Source: Halomonas nitroreducens (GTDB lineage: Bacteria; Pseudomonadota; Gammaproteobacteria; Pseudomonadales; Halomonadaceae). From it: a stretch of DNA of 64,000 nt. Positions 45,364 to 53,389 of this stretch are shown piece by piece (positions within the stretch are counted from its first letter, which is position 1; every line of letters begins with the position of its first letter). A model generated the notes under the pieces. The model was given only the letters and a program-made list of their open reading frames with translations. It was not told the DNA's origin and searched no databases. The translations under genes were made by a program, and so were the position numbers. The stretch covers positions 1 to 64,000 of the forward strand of contig NZ_RXNS01000010.1 of the NCBI RefSeq assembly GCF_003966155.1, written 5' to 3'.

Positions 45364-46101
45364 ATGCCACGACTGCTGATCGTCAAGACCGGCGATACCT
45401 TCGAGGACGTGGCGCGGATGCACGGTGACTTCGAGGCCTTGTTCCTGGCCGTACTGGAGCCGCTGGCCAGGCGCCATCCGGCGCTGTCCCTGTCGGTCTT
45501 CGATGCCCGCCGCGACGGCGCCCCGCCCGCCCTGGACAACTTCAACGCCCTGGTGATCACCGGCTCCCATGCCATGGTCAGCGACGCCGAGCCCTGGAGC
45601 GAGGCATTGATGCCCTGGCTGCGCGAGGCCATCGCGAAGGACATCGCCATGCTCGGTGTCTGCTACGGCCATCAGCTGATGGCCGCGGCGTGCGGCGGCG
45701 CGGTCGGCTACCATCCGGGGGGTCGGGAAACCGGCACCCAGACGATCACCCTGACCGAGGCCGGCCGCCGCGATCCCTTGCTGGGCGAGCAGCCCGACAC
45801 CTTCAGTGCCCAGCTGACCCATGCCCAGTCGGTGCTCGAGGCCCCACCTCAGGCCGAGGTGCTGGCCCATAATGCCCATGACGCTTACCAGGCCCTGCGC
45901 TACGGCCCCCGGCAGTGGAGCGTCCAGTTCCATCCGGAATTCACCGCCCCGGTGATGCGCGCCTACCTGAGCCACCAGCGCGAGGCCCTGGCCGAGCAGG
46001 GGCAGGATGCCGACGCCCTGATCGAGGCCGTCAAGCCCGCGCCCGCCGCCTCCGCGGTGCTGCGGCGCTTTGCCGAGCAACTGATCGCCGGCGCCCCCTG
46101 A
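45364..46101 (+). CDS. Class I glutamine amidotransferase-like protein
   Basis: A 245-residue GATase1-fold protein. NALVITGSHAMVSDAEPW is the oxyanion strand, Cys100 in MLGVCYGHQLMAAACGG the nucleophile, and VQFHPEFTAPVMRAY supplies His and Glu. It resembles stand-alone GMP-synthase-like amidotransferases (YfeJ type), so it probably hydrolyses a glutamyl amide. It is translationally coupled to argE, but a role in arginine synthesis is not established. Confidence 0.83.
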   Translation: MPRLLIVKTGDTFEDVARMHGDFEALFLAVLEPLARRHPALSLSVFDARRDGAPPALDNFNALVITGSHAMVSDAEPWSEALMPWLREAIAKDIAMLGVCYGHQLMAAACGGAVGYHPGGRETGTQTITLTEAGRRDPLLGEQPDTFSAQLTHAQSVLEAPPQAEVLAHNAHDAYQALRYGPRQWSVQFHPEFTAPVMRAYLSHQREALAEQGQDADALIEAVKPAPAASAVLRRFAEQLIAGAP

Positions 46102-46166
46102 GCCAGGCGACGGCGCCCCCGCCGTCACCGTCGAGGGGCTTCACCAGCGCACCGATCCGACCAGGC

Positions 46167-47156
46167 TCAGCGGCGCTCGAGACCCATCTCGCCCTGGCAT
46201 GACGTCTCGCTGTCCTCCTGAGCCTGGGCGGCCATTTGCGGAAGCCGCTGAGCATCCGGGGCCCCGGCAGCCGCCTTGCGGCGCTGACGATGCAGGTCGC
46301 GCAGGCCGCTGAGCAGCATGGCGGCAACGATCAGCCCTCCCCCCAGGAAGGCCAGCAGCGTCGGTACTTCACCGACCCAGGCCCAGACCAGCAGGGTTCC
46401 AACCAGAGTCTCGAGCAGCATCACCAGGCTGACCTCGGCGCCGGGGAGGTAGCGCGGGCCGGTCTGGATCAGGAAGTAGGCGGCGGGCAGCAGCAGGCCC
46501 ATCAGGGCGATGCGCTGCATGTCGTCGGGCGGCGGTATCTGCACCCCGCCCAGCGGGATGGCGGGCAGCAGCATCGCCAGACAGCCCAGCGGCAGCACCA
46601 CGGTGGTGTCGACCCCGCGCCGGCGGTCGCCCTTCTGGACGCTGGCCACGGTGGTATTGATGGCAATGGAGGCCGGCACGAACAGCGCCACCGCCAGGCC
46701 CAGCAGGCTGCCCTGCCCGAGCTCCCCCGCCGCCATCAGGCTCGCGCCGGTCACGCAGATGCCGATCACCACCCAGGTCTGGCGCCGCAGCCGCTGGCCG
46801 AAGCACAGCAGGCCGATCAGCCCGGCGACCAGCGGTGCCAGGTTCATCATCACCAGCACGTTGCCGGCGGAGGTGAGCCGGTTGGCGATCACGAAGGCCC
46901 AGGCACTGCCGGCGAAGGCCAGCGGGCACCACCAGATGGCGGGGCCGCAGGCACGGATGGCCGCCGGCAGGGCGCGCCCGTAGCGCAGCACGGCGATCAG
47001 CAGCAGCAGGCTGCCGAGCAGCAGCCCCCGCCAGAACATGAAGGTGGCGACATCCACCTGGGTATCCTTGACCAACAGGGCATCCGGCGACAGCAGGAGC
47101 ACCCCGGTCATGGTGATCAGGTAACCGCGCAACCGGAACGGCAAGCGCTTCCACAT
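46167..47156 (-). CDS. DMT-superfamily (EamA) transporter
   Basis: Inner membrane permease of 329 residues with about ten hydrophobic helices in two EamA repeats (about 12-145 and 160-300). FWRGLLLGSLLLLIAVLRYG and LMLLETLVGTLLVWAWVGE are typical. The C-terminal 35 residues are hydrophilic. It may export amino acids or metabolites; the substrate is unknown. The start is ATG 47156 after GGGAGGGAG; an in-frame start at 47201 adds an unlikely hydrophilic leader. Confidence 0.8.
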   Translation of the reverse strand: MWKRLPFRLRGYLITMTGVLLLSPDALLVKDTQVDVATFMFWRGLLLGSLLLLIAVLRYGRALPAAIRACGPAIWWCPLAFAGSAWAFVIANRLTSAGNVLVMMNLAPLVAGLIGLLCFGQRLRRQTWVVIGICVTGASLMAAGELGQGSLLGLAVALFVPASIAINTTVASVQKGDRRRGVDTTVVLPLGCLAMLLPAIPLGGVQIPPPDDMQRIALMGLLLPAAYFLIQTGPRYLPGAEVSLVMLLETLVGTLLVWAWVGEVPTLLAFLGGGLIVAAMLLSGLRDLHRQRRKAAAGAPDAQRLPQMAAQAQEDSETSCQGEMGLERR

Positions 47157-47204
47157 GCGTGCTCCCTCCCTGTGGGCGATGAAAGGTGTCGGCGATATCA
47201 ACGA

Positions 47205-47235
47205 CAGCAGGCCGGGGGAACCCCCCGGCCTGCTG
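47205..47235 (-). terminator. Terminator of the DEAD-box helicase gene
   Basis: CAGCAGGCCGGGGG and its complement around a short AAC loop make a stem of about 14 bp, 42 bp after the helicase stop on the minus strand. Confidence 0.75.
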
Positions 47236-47276
47236 GTCGTTACGGGTGTCGCCGAGGTCTCCCCCGGCGACGCGGC

Positions 47277-48989
47277 TCAGGCCCGCTCGCGGCGAGGCAC
47301 CGGGCCATCGTCATCGCGGCGACGACGGGGAGCCCGCTCGGGGGCGCGGTCCTCGCTGATCTCCAGCGGACGACCGGCCACCCGGGCGCGCGCCATCTTG
47401 GCCAGGATGCTGGACGGCAGGCCGTTCGGCAACTCGACGACGGAGAATGCATTGCGGATGTCGATACGGCCAATGCGGTTGCCCTCGATGCCGCCCTCGT
47501 TGGCCAGCGCGCCGACCAGTTGGCCCGGCTTGACGCCGTCCTTGTGGCCCACGGAGACGCGATAGCGGGTCATGCCCTCGCTGGGGGCACGGTCGCGGGG
47601 ACCGCCCTCGCGACGCGGCGCCTTGCCGTCGCGCGGGCTGCGCTCGTTACGCTCCTTGCGCGGCGCCTGGAGACGGCCGATGGGCGCCTCGTCGGCACGG
47701 GCCAGGGCGGCGAAGGCGCAGGCCAGCTCGACGGGGTCATGCCCCTCCTCGACCAGCCGCTCCACCAGGGCCCGCTGCTCGTCGGCGCCCTTGGTCAGGG
47801 AGGCAACCACCCGGTGGTGGAAGACCTGGTCGCGATGGGCGCGGATGGCGGCCTCGTCGGGCAGCGGCATCTCGATCATCTTCTGGCCGGTGGCCTGCTC
47901 CAGCCAGCCGACCTTGCGGCTCTCGCGGTTGCCGGCGAAGGTGATCGCCACACCGTCGCGGCCGGCGCGGCCGGTGCGCCCGATGCGGTGGGTATAGGCC
48001 TCGGAATCCTGCGGCAGGTCATAGTTGATGACGTGGGTGATGCGCGGCACGTCCAGGCCGCGGGCAGCCACGTCGGTGGCGATCAGCACGTCGACCTTGC
48101 CGCGCTTGAGGCGGGTGATGGTGCGCTCGCGCAGGCTCTGATCCAGGTCGCCGGACAGGCTGGCCACGTTCACGCCGCGGGCGGAGAGCTGCTCCATCAG
48201 GGTGGTGCAGGCCGCGCGGGTACGCACGAAGACGATGGCGCCGTCCACCGGTTCCACCTCGAGGATACGCGCCAGGGCTTCCAGCTTGGCGCCGCCCTCG
48301 ATGCGTACCCGGCGCTGCTCGATATTCTCGCCGGTGGTGGTGCGCGACTCGATGGCCACCTTGACCGGCTCCACCAGGTAGCGGTTGACGATGCGCTCGA
48401 TCTCGGTGGGCAGCGTGGCGGAGAAGAACACCCGTTGGGCGTCGGTGGGGGTGTCGGCCACCACGCGCTTGACGTCATCGATGAAGCCCATGCGCAGCAT
48501 CTCGTCGGCCTCATCGAGCACCAGGGCGGACAGGCCATCGAGCTTCAGACTGCCGCGATCCAGGTGGTCGATGACCCGGCCGGGGGTGCCGACCACGACC
48601 TGGGCACCACGCCGCAGGGCGCTGAGCTGCTCGCGGTATTCCTGGCCACCGCACAGGGTCGCCACTTCCAGGCCCTTGAGGTTCTGGCCGTACTTGGTGA
48701 ACGACACGGCGACCTGCTGGGCCAGCTCGCGGGTCGGGGCCAGCACCAGCACCTGGGGCGCGCGGCGCGAGAGGTCGAGCCGCGAAAGCAGCGGCAGGGC
48801 GAAGGCAGCGGTCTTGCCGGTGCCGGTCTGGGCCTGGCCCAGCATGTCGCGGCCTTCCAGCAGGGCCGGAATGGTCTGTGCCTGGATCGGCGACGGGGTC
48901 TCGTAGCCGAGGGTCTCGATGGCGGAGAGAACGTCAGGCAGCAGGGCCAGATCGCCGAAGCTCGGCGAGGCGACAGAAGTCGAGGTCAT
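47277..48989 (-). CDS. deaD: DEAD-box ATP-dependent RNA helicase (CsdA/DeaD type)
   Basis: Cold-shock and ribosome-assembly RNA helicase of 570 residues. The motifs are in order: Q motif (YETPSPIQAQTIPALL), Walker A AQTGTGKT, PTRELAQQ, TPGRVIDH, DEAD, SAT, then ARGLDVPRITHVINYD and HRIGRTGRAG. A DbpA-type RNA-binding domain (about 480-550, TRYRVSVGHKDGVKPGQLVG) follows, then an Arg/Asp-rich tail. At 570 residues it is slightly shorter than E. coli DeaD. A long upstream gap suggests a structured leader. Confidence 0.92.
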   Translation of the reverse strand: MTSTSVASPSFGDLALLPDVLSAIETLGYETPSPIQAQTIPALLEGRDMLGQAQTGTGKTAAFALPLLSRLDLSRRAPQVLVLAPTRELAQQVAVSFTKYGQNLKGLEVATLCGGQEYREQLSALRRGAQVVVGTPGRVIDHLDRGSLKLDGLSALVLDEADEMLRMGFIDDVKRVVADTPTDAQRVFFSATLPTEIERIVNRYLVEPVKVAIESRTTTGENIEQRRVRIEGGAKLEALARILEVEPVDGAIVFVRTRAACTTLMEQLSARGVNVASLSGDLDQSLRERTITRLKRGKVDVLIATDVAARGLDVPRITHVINYDLPQDSEAYTHRIGRTGRAGRDGVAITFAGNRESRKVGWLEQATGQKMIEMPLPDEAAIRAHRDQVFHHRVVASLTKGADEQRALVERLVEEGHDPVELACAFAALARADEAPIGRLQAPRKERNERSPRDGKAPRREGGPRDRAPSEGMTRYRVSVGHKDGVKPGQLVGALANEGGIEGNRIGRIDIRNAFSVVELPNGLPSSILAKMARARVAGRPLEISEDRAPERAPRRRRDDDGPVPRRERA

Positions 48990-49394
48990 GAATCACACCT
49001 TGGTAGGCCGGCAGGGCCGGCGAAAAACATCGTTGGCGCCCCTGACGCGGTCAACACGGTCAGGACCCTGCACGCGGCAAGGCAACTACATCGGAGTCGG
49101 GGACGCCGGTCGCACCTGGCATCCGGTTGGCACCTGCACCCTGGCAGGCGAACCGTCGTGGCGACCGTCTGCGCCGAACTCGCCCGGGTGGCGAATTCTC
49201 GTTGGCGCTCCATCTTCACAGTTCGAACGCACGGGGCACGGGGCCTGGCGTTTTGCGATCATCGCGCTCACCTGGCGTGAGCGGGTCGCATCGTCATGAT
49301 GGTGGGGTCAGCACATGCGAGGAGCGCGCATGCTACCATCGCCGCGCTGCCCTGGCCAGCCTTATTCGCCCCCGCCCTCTTTCAGGAGCCTTCC
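48990..49394. other. Gap between deaD and yaiI
   Basis: 405 bp with no supported gene. On the minus strand it must hold the deaD promoter and leader; GCCGGC-AGG-GCCGGC (49007-49021) forms a hairpin just upstream of the deaD start. CGCTCAC-N5-GTGAGCG (49265-49283) is a second perfect 7-bp inverted repeat. Short reading frames here have no family resemblance or good ribosome-binding sites. Confidence 0.5.
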
Positions 49395-49844
49395 ATGCCA
49401 AGCCTCTGGGTCGACGCCGATGCCTGTCCGCGCATCGCCCGCGACATCATCGTGCGCGCCGCCGAGCGCACCGCCACGCCGACCACCTTCGTGGCCAATC
49501 ATCAGGTCCCCCTGCCGCCCTCGAAGTGGGTCAAGGGGCTGGCGGTGAGCCACGGTTTCGACGCCGCCGACGACGAGATCGTCGAACGCCTCCAGCCCGG
49601 CGACCTGGTGGTCACCTCGGACCTGCCGCTGGCCATGGCCGCCATCGAGCATGGCGCCAGCGTGATGACCAGCCGCGGCGAGGCGCTGGACAAGAGCAAC
49701 ATCCGCGCCCGGGTGCAGATGCGGGACTTCATGGAGACCCTGCGCGCCAGCGGCGAGCATACCGGCGGCCCCAAGGGCTATTCGGATGTTGATCGCCGCG
49801 AGTTCGCCAATGCCCTGGATCGCTGGCTGGCGAAGAACGCCTGA
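49395..49844 (+). CDS. yaiI: YaiI/UPF0178 family protein
   Basis: A 149-residue PIN-like-fold protein of the UPF0178 family: [20 protein letters not shown] opens it, with [11 protein letters not shown] and VVTSDLPLA carrying the conserved acidic residues, and [10 protein letters not shown] following. No function is established. The start is ATG 49395 after CAGGAG. The last 38 codons, stop and 46 bp of downstream DNA are duplicated immediately after the gene. Confidence 0.88.
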   Translation: MPSLWVDADACPRIARDIIVRAAERTATPTTFVANHQVPLPPSKWVKGLAVSHGFDAADDEIVERLQPGDLVVTSDLPLAMAAIEHGASVMTSRGEALDKSNIRARVQMRDFMETLRASGEHTGGPKGYSDVDRREFANALDRWLAKNA

Positions 49845-49890
49845 CCGGCCGCATCTGCACGGGTCCCAATGCGACTCATACAGAACTGGC

Positions 49891-50004
49891 ATGGAGACCC
49901 TGCGCGCCAGCGGCGAGCATACCGGCGGCCCCAAGGGCTATTCGGATGTTGATCGCCGCGAGTTCGCCAATGCCCTGGATCGCTGGCTGGCGAAGAACGC
50001 CTGA
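49891..50004 (+). pseudogene. Orphan yaiI C-terminal fragment, copy 2
   Basis: Repeats the last 37 residues of YaiI ([20 protein letters not shown] onwards) with a stop, but has no N-terminal domain and no ribosome-binding site before its ATG, so it is not expected to be translated. Confidence 0.8.
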
Positions 50005-50050
50005 CCGGCCGCATCTGCACGGGTCCCAATGCGACTCATACAGAACTGGC

Positions 50051-50164
50051 ATGGAGACCCAGCGCGCCAGCGGCGAGCACACCGGCGGCCCCAAGGGCTA
50101 TTCGGACGTGGATCGCCGCGAGTTCGCCAATGCCCTGGATCGCTGGCTGGCCAAGCAGCGGTAA
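50051..50164 (+). pseudogene. Orphan yaiI C-terminal fragment, copy 3 (diverged)
   Basis: A third C-terminal fragment, starting [13 protein letters not shown] and ending WLAKQR. Its differences from copies 1 and 2 are nearly all synonymous, as if it came from a functional yaiI allele of a related strain. No ribosome-binding site. Confidence 0.8.
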
Positions 50165-50175
50165 GGGGCGAGGAG

Positions 50176-50221
50176 CGAGGTGCAAGGGGTAAGGAGTTAA
50201 CCCCTCGCCCCTCGCACCTCG
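50176..50221. terminator. Hairpin between the yaiI repeats and the GST gene
   Basis: Nested arms CGAGGTGC/GCACCTCG (50176 and 50214) and GGGGTAA/TTAACCCC form an imperfect stem ending at the stop codon of the convergent glutathionyl-hydroquinone reductase. The surrounding GAGGGGCGAGG-type repetition is low complexity. Confidence 0.55.
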
Positions 50222-51226
50222 TTATCCCTTCCCGCGGATACCCTTGCCCGGCAGGCGATCGCGGTCATGGGGCCGGTCGAGTGCGAGCACTGGGCCGGCG
50301 GGGACGATACCGTTGGGATTGATGGACTTGTGGCTCAGGTAGTAATGGCGCTGGATATGGTCCATGTCGACCGTTTCGGCCACACCCGGCCACTGGTAGA
50401 GCTCACGCAGGTAATTCGACAGGTTCGGGTAGTCCTCGATACGCCGCAGGTTGCACTTGAAGTGGCCGTGATAGACGGCATCGAAGCGCACCAGGGTGGT
50501 GAACAGCCGGATATCCGCCTCGGTGAGCCACTCGCCGGCCAGGTAGCGCCACTCGGCCAGCCGAGTCTCCAGCCGATCCAGGGACGCGAACAGCGCCTTG
50601 ACGTGTTTCTCGTAGACGCCCTGGTCGGTGGCGAAGCCCGACTTGTAGACCCCGTTGTTGACGTTCTCATAGACATCGGCGTTGACGGCGTCGATGGTCT
50701 CGCGCAGGTCCTCCGGGTAGAGGTCCAGGTGATTGCCGGCAAGCCCATCGAAGGCGCCGTTGAGCATGCGCACCAGCTCCGCCGACTCATTGTTGACGAT
50801 CCGGCCGTCCTGCTTGTCCCACAGGGCCGGCACCGTCACCCGGCCGGTGTAGTGCGGGTCGGTAAGGGTATAGAGCTCGCGATGGAAATCGACCCCATTG
50901 ACCGGGTCGCCGCTGGAGCCCTCGTCACGCTGATAGGTCCACCCCTGGTCGAGCATCAACGGGCTGGTATGGGAGACGCCAATCAGACCTTCGAGGCCCT
51001 TGAGACGCCGCATGATCAGTACCCGGTGGGCCCAGGGGCAGGCGAGAGACACATAGAGGTGGTAGCGGCCCGCCTCGGCGGGCCGACCCGGCTGGCCGTC
51101 CGGGCCCGGAGACCCGTCGGCGGTGACCCAGTCACGCAGTTTTGCGGATTCGCGAACGAACTCCCCGCCGTGCGTCTTGGTGTCGTACCACTGGTCGTGC
51201 CATTGTCCGTTGATCAAGAGCCCCAT
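50222..51226 (-). CDS. yqjG: Glutathionyl-hydroquinone reductase (YqjG/Xi-class GST)
   Basis: A 334-residue Xi-class glutathione transferase that removes glutathione from glutathionyl-hydroquinones. YVSLACPWAHRVLIMRRLKG holds the catalytic Cys63-Pro-Trp-Ala. VPALWDKQDGRIVNNESAEL is the glutathione-binding strand and ESS-like motif. The helical C-domain follows (INPNGIVPAGP at the end). The start is ATG 51226 with GAGGAGG upstream. Clustering with a LysR regulator and pirin repeats the E. coli yqjG-yhaJ-yhaK neighbourhood, a quinone/aromatic stress module. Confidence 0.92.
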   Translation of the reverse strand: MGLLINGQWHDQWYDTKTHGGEFVRESAKLRDWVTADGSPGPDGQPGRPAEAGRYHLYVSLACPWAHRVLIMRRLKGLEGLIGVSHTSPLMLDQGWTYQRDEGSSGDPVNGVDFHRELYTLTDPHYTGRVTVPALWDKQDGRIVNNESAELVRMLNGAFDGLAGNHLDLYPEDLRETIDAVNADVYENVNNGVYKSGFATDQGVYEKHVKALFASLDRLETRLAEWRYLAGEWLTEADIRLFTTLVRFDAVYHGHFKCNLRRIEDYPNLSNYLRELYQWPGVAETVDMDHIQRHYYLSHKSINPNGIVPAGPVLALDRPHDRDRLPGKGIRGKG

Positions 51227-51306
51227 CTTGGCCTCCTCGTGACTGGTGAGATTACTGCCAGCGTAAGCCAATAAAATTGAAGCTCAAGCGCACAATTTTC
51301 CTAAAA

Positions 51307-52221
51307 TCATTCGATTTTTTCGAATCGATTCGAAGGCGCACAGGCCGAGACGGCATCCTGCAGATGCTGGGCCATGGCCCGGGTAGCCGGCCCGGCACGA
51401 TCCCGGTCACGATGGATCAGCTGGATCGGCACCTCGCGAACACCCCCGGCCGCCAGTGGCAGCGGCTTCAGGCGCCCCGCCTGCAGAGCGCCAATGATGC
51501 GCGTCTCGGGCACCCAGGCGAAACCGAGGTTGCGCTCGAGCATGTCGATGGAGGTGTCGAGATGGCTCACCGTCCAGCGCTGTTCGGCTTTCAGCCAGCC
51601 AGCATCCAGGGACTGGCGAAGGGCGGAGTCGCGCACCACCAGCTGGCGGTGCTGCTCCAGGTCACGCAGGTCCAGCACCCGCCCCAGGCGATGCAGCGGA
51701 TGGTCGGGGTGGGCAACGGCGATAAAGCCGACCGTCACCAGCGACTCACCCAGAAAGCCCTTGGCGGCCAGCCCCGAGACCAGCAGGTCAGCGTGGCCGT
51801 CCTCGAGCATCTCGACCCCCCCGTTGAGCACTGTCTCATGGAGCTGCACCCGCACGTGGGGATACGACGCCGAGAAGGCTTCCAGTGCGCGGGCCAGGGC
51901 ATCCGGGGGAAAGATCTGATCGATGGCCAGCACAATCTCCGCCTCCAGGCCCTCGGCCAGCCGCGTGGCCACATCCTCCAGGGAATCGGCGTTCTCGATC
52001 AGCTGACGAGCGCGACGCAGCAGCATCTCGCCGGCCTCGGTCAGCCGCACCTGGCGCCCCACCGGCTCCAGCACCGCCACGCCGAGCTGCTCCTCCAACT
52101 TGTGCACCGCATGATTGAGGGTCGACGGGCTCTTGTGGATGGCCTCGGCGGCACGGGCGAAGCCGCCGTGATCGACCACGGCAGCCAGCATCTGCCATTG
52201 GGCCAGGGTGACACGTGACAT
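51307..52221 (-). CDS. LysR-family regulator (YhaJ-like position)
   Basis: A 304-residue LTTR. The helix-turn-helix is at about 5-62 (MLAAVVDHGGFARAAEAIHK, SPSTLNHAVHKLEEQLGVAV), followed by the periplasmic-binding-like sensor domain. Divergent from pirin and upstream of yqjG on the same strand, it probably controls both, as YhaJ does in E. coli. Its final codons include the palindrome TCGAATCGATTCGA (51320-51333). The start is ATG 52221 after GAGGAAATC. Confidence 0.85.
   Translation of the reverse strand: MSRVTLAQWQMLAAVVDHGGFARAAEAIHKSPSTLNHAVHKLEEQLGVAVLEPVGRQVRLTEAGEMLLRRARQLIENADSLEDVATRLAEGLEAEIVLAIDQIFPPDALARALEAFSASYPHVRVQLHETVLNGGVEMLEDGHADLLVSGLAAKGFLGESLVTVGFIAVAHPDHPLHRLGRVLDLRDLEQHRQLVVRDSALRQSLDAGWLKAEQRWTVSHLDTSIDMLERNLGFAWVPETRIIGALQAGRLKPLPLAAGGVREVPIQLIHRDRDRAGPATRAMAQHLQDAVSACAPSNRFEKIE
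51309..51333. repeat. TTCGA-type palindromes at the 3' end of the LysR gene
   Basis: ATTCGA-TTTTT-TCGAAT (51309-51325) overlaps a perfect 14-bp palindrome TCGAATCGATTCGA (51320-51333). A relative, TTCGA-TTTCC-TCGAA, lies at 52222-52236 before the same gene. They could be regulator sites or, for the first, a bidirectional hairpin. Confidence 0.45.
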
Positions 52222-52259
52222 TTCGATTTCCTCGAATAAAAGTAGCGAATTATTGCGCT
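52222..52259. promoter_or_regulatory. Divergent LysR/pirin control region
   Basis: Holds TTCGA-N5-TCGAA (52222-52236), overlapping the LysR ribosome-binding site, and AGCG-N8-CGCT (52244-52259), of a size fitting an LTTR recognition site. A similar AAGCGCA followed by AATT occurs upstream of yqjG near 51288. Joint control is inferred. Confidence 0.4.
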
Positions 52260-52321
52260 TAATTTTCGAAAAAACCGACCTAGAATACAAATCCTTATCT
52301 TTCGGAAGCGGAGACGACATC

Positions 52322-53170
52322 ATGGCCCCCACCTCGACGACCCGGCAGGTAGAGCGTCTGCTGAACACCCAGCCGAGCCAGGATGGCGATGGCGTCAAGA
52401 TCCAGCGTCTACATGACTTCGCAGGGGGCCTGGACCCCTTCCTGATGCTCGACGAGCTGGGCTCCGATCGGCCGGACGACTACATCGGCGGCTTCCCGTC
52501 TCACCCCCACCGGGGAATCCAGACGCTGACCTATGTGATCCATGGGGGCCTGACCCATGAGGACCACCTCGGCCACTCAAGCACCATTCGCTCGGGCGAT
52601 GCCCAGTGGATGCACACCGGCCGCGGCATCATCCACTCCGAGATGCCGCTGACCGACCACAAGGGGCTCCACGCCTTCCAGCTGTGGCTGAACCTGGCGG
52701 CCCGGGACAAGCTCAGCGAGGCGACCTATCGGGATGTACGCGCCGAAGAGATGCCCGAGTTGGTCGGCAGCCATGCCTCCCTGACCGCGCTGGGCGGACG
52801 CTGGCAGACACTGGCCGGCGATAGCGTCGACGGCCCCTTGGCGCGGCTGGCCGGCCAGGGAGCCGTCTCCCATGCACGACTGGACGCCGGTGGCGAGCTC
52901 GCTCTGGCAAACCACGCCACCACCCTGCTGGTCTACGTCTTCGCCGGCAGCCTGGACGTCGCGGGCACCCCTGTCGGGAAAGGGCAGCTCGCCCGCCTGA
53001 GCGCCGGGGAAGAACTCCTGTTGTCCAGCGCCGAAGGCGCCCAGGCCCTGCTGCTTGCCGGAGAGCCCCATGGCGAGCCGATCGCCCATTACGGCCCCTT
53101 CGTGATGAACCATCGCCATGAGCTCGACAAGGCCATGCGCGACTACCGCGACGGTACCTTGACCTCATGA
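52322..53170 (+). CDS. Pirin family protein (YhaK-like)
   Basis: Bicupin of 282 residues. The N-terminal cupin carries the metal ligands in FPSHPHRGIQTLTYVI (two His), GHSSTIRSGDAQWM and HTGRGIIHSE (His, Glu). Related enzymes have quercetinase activity or act as redox sensors. HAFQLWLNL is typical of the family. The start is ATG 52322 after CGGAG. It is divergent from the LysR gene and likely induced with yqjG by quinone-like compounds. Confidence 0.9.
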   Translation: MAPTSTTRQVERLLNTQPSQDGDGVKIQRLHDFAGGLDPFLMLDELGSDRPDDYIGGFPSHPHRGIQTLTYVIHGGLTHEDHLGHSSTIRSGDAQWMHTGRGIIHSEMPLTDHKGLHAFQLWLNLAARDKLSEATYRDVRAEEMPELVGSHASLTALGGRWQTLAGDSVDGPLARLAGQGAVSHARLDAGGELALANHATTLLVYVFAGSLDVAGTPVGKGQLARLSAGEELLLSSAEGAQALLLAGEPHGEPIAHYGPFVMNHRHELDKAMRDYRDGTLTS

Positions 53171-53389
53171 GGCGATGCCGGGGGTTGCCAAGCGGCCACG
53201 GGTCATGTCACTGTCGGCCTCAGTAAACAAACAGTGTTCGCTATTCAACCGCCTACCTCCTTCCCGCTCAGGGAGGGGGTGAGGCGGGCTACTGTATGGG
53301 TGTACAGACTAGGCACTATAACCATCATGGGTTAAGGTTCTAGTGACTTTTTCTATGTTCTATACACCTTTTTTATTACGGCCAAATCC

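Larger units (their letters stand above)
49731..50164 (+). repeat. 160-bp tandem repeat of the yaiI 3' end, 2.7 copies
   Basis: Copy 1 (49731-49890) covers codons 113-149 of yaiI, its stop and 46 bp of flank. Copy 2 (49891-50050) is identical to copy 1 by eye over all 160 bp. Copy 3 (50051-50164) stops at its own TAA and differs at several, mostly third-codon, positions, ending WLAKQR instead of WLAKNA. Confidence 0.95.

Noticed and set aside
46236..49280. A 1014-codon open frame on the plus strand
   Set aside because: It runs antisense through the DMT transporter and deaD, is rich in His, Gln, Gly and Arg as expected for a GC-rich shadow frame, and resembles no family. The minus-strand genes explain the region.
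49731..50164. CRISPR array or tandem small genes
   Set aside because: The units are adjacent gene fragments without spacers, and the ATGs of copies 2 and 3 lack ribosome-binding sites.
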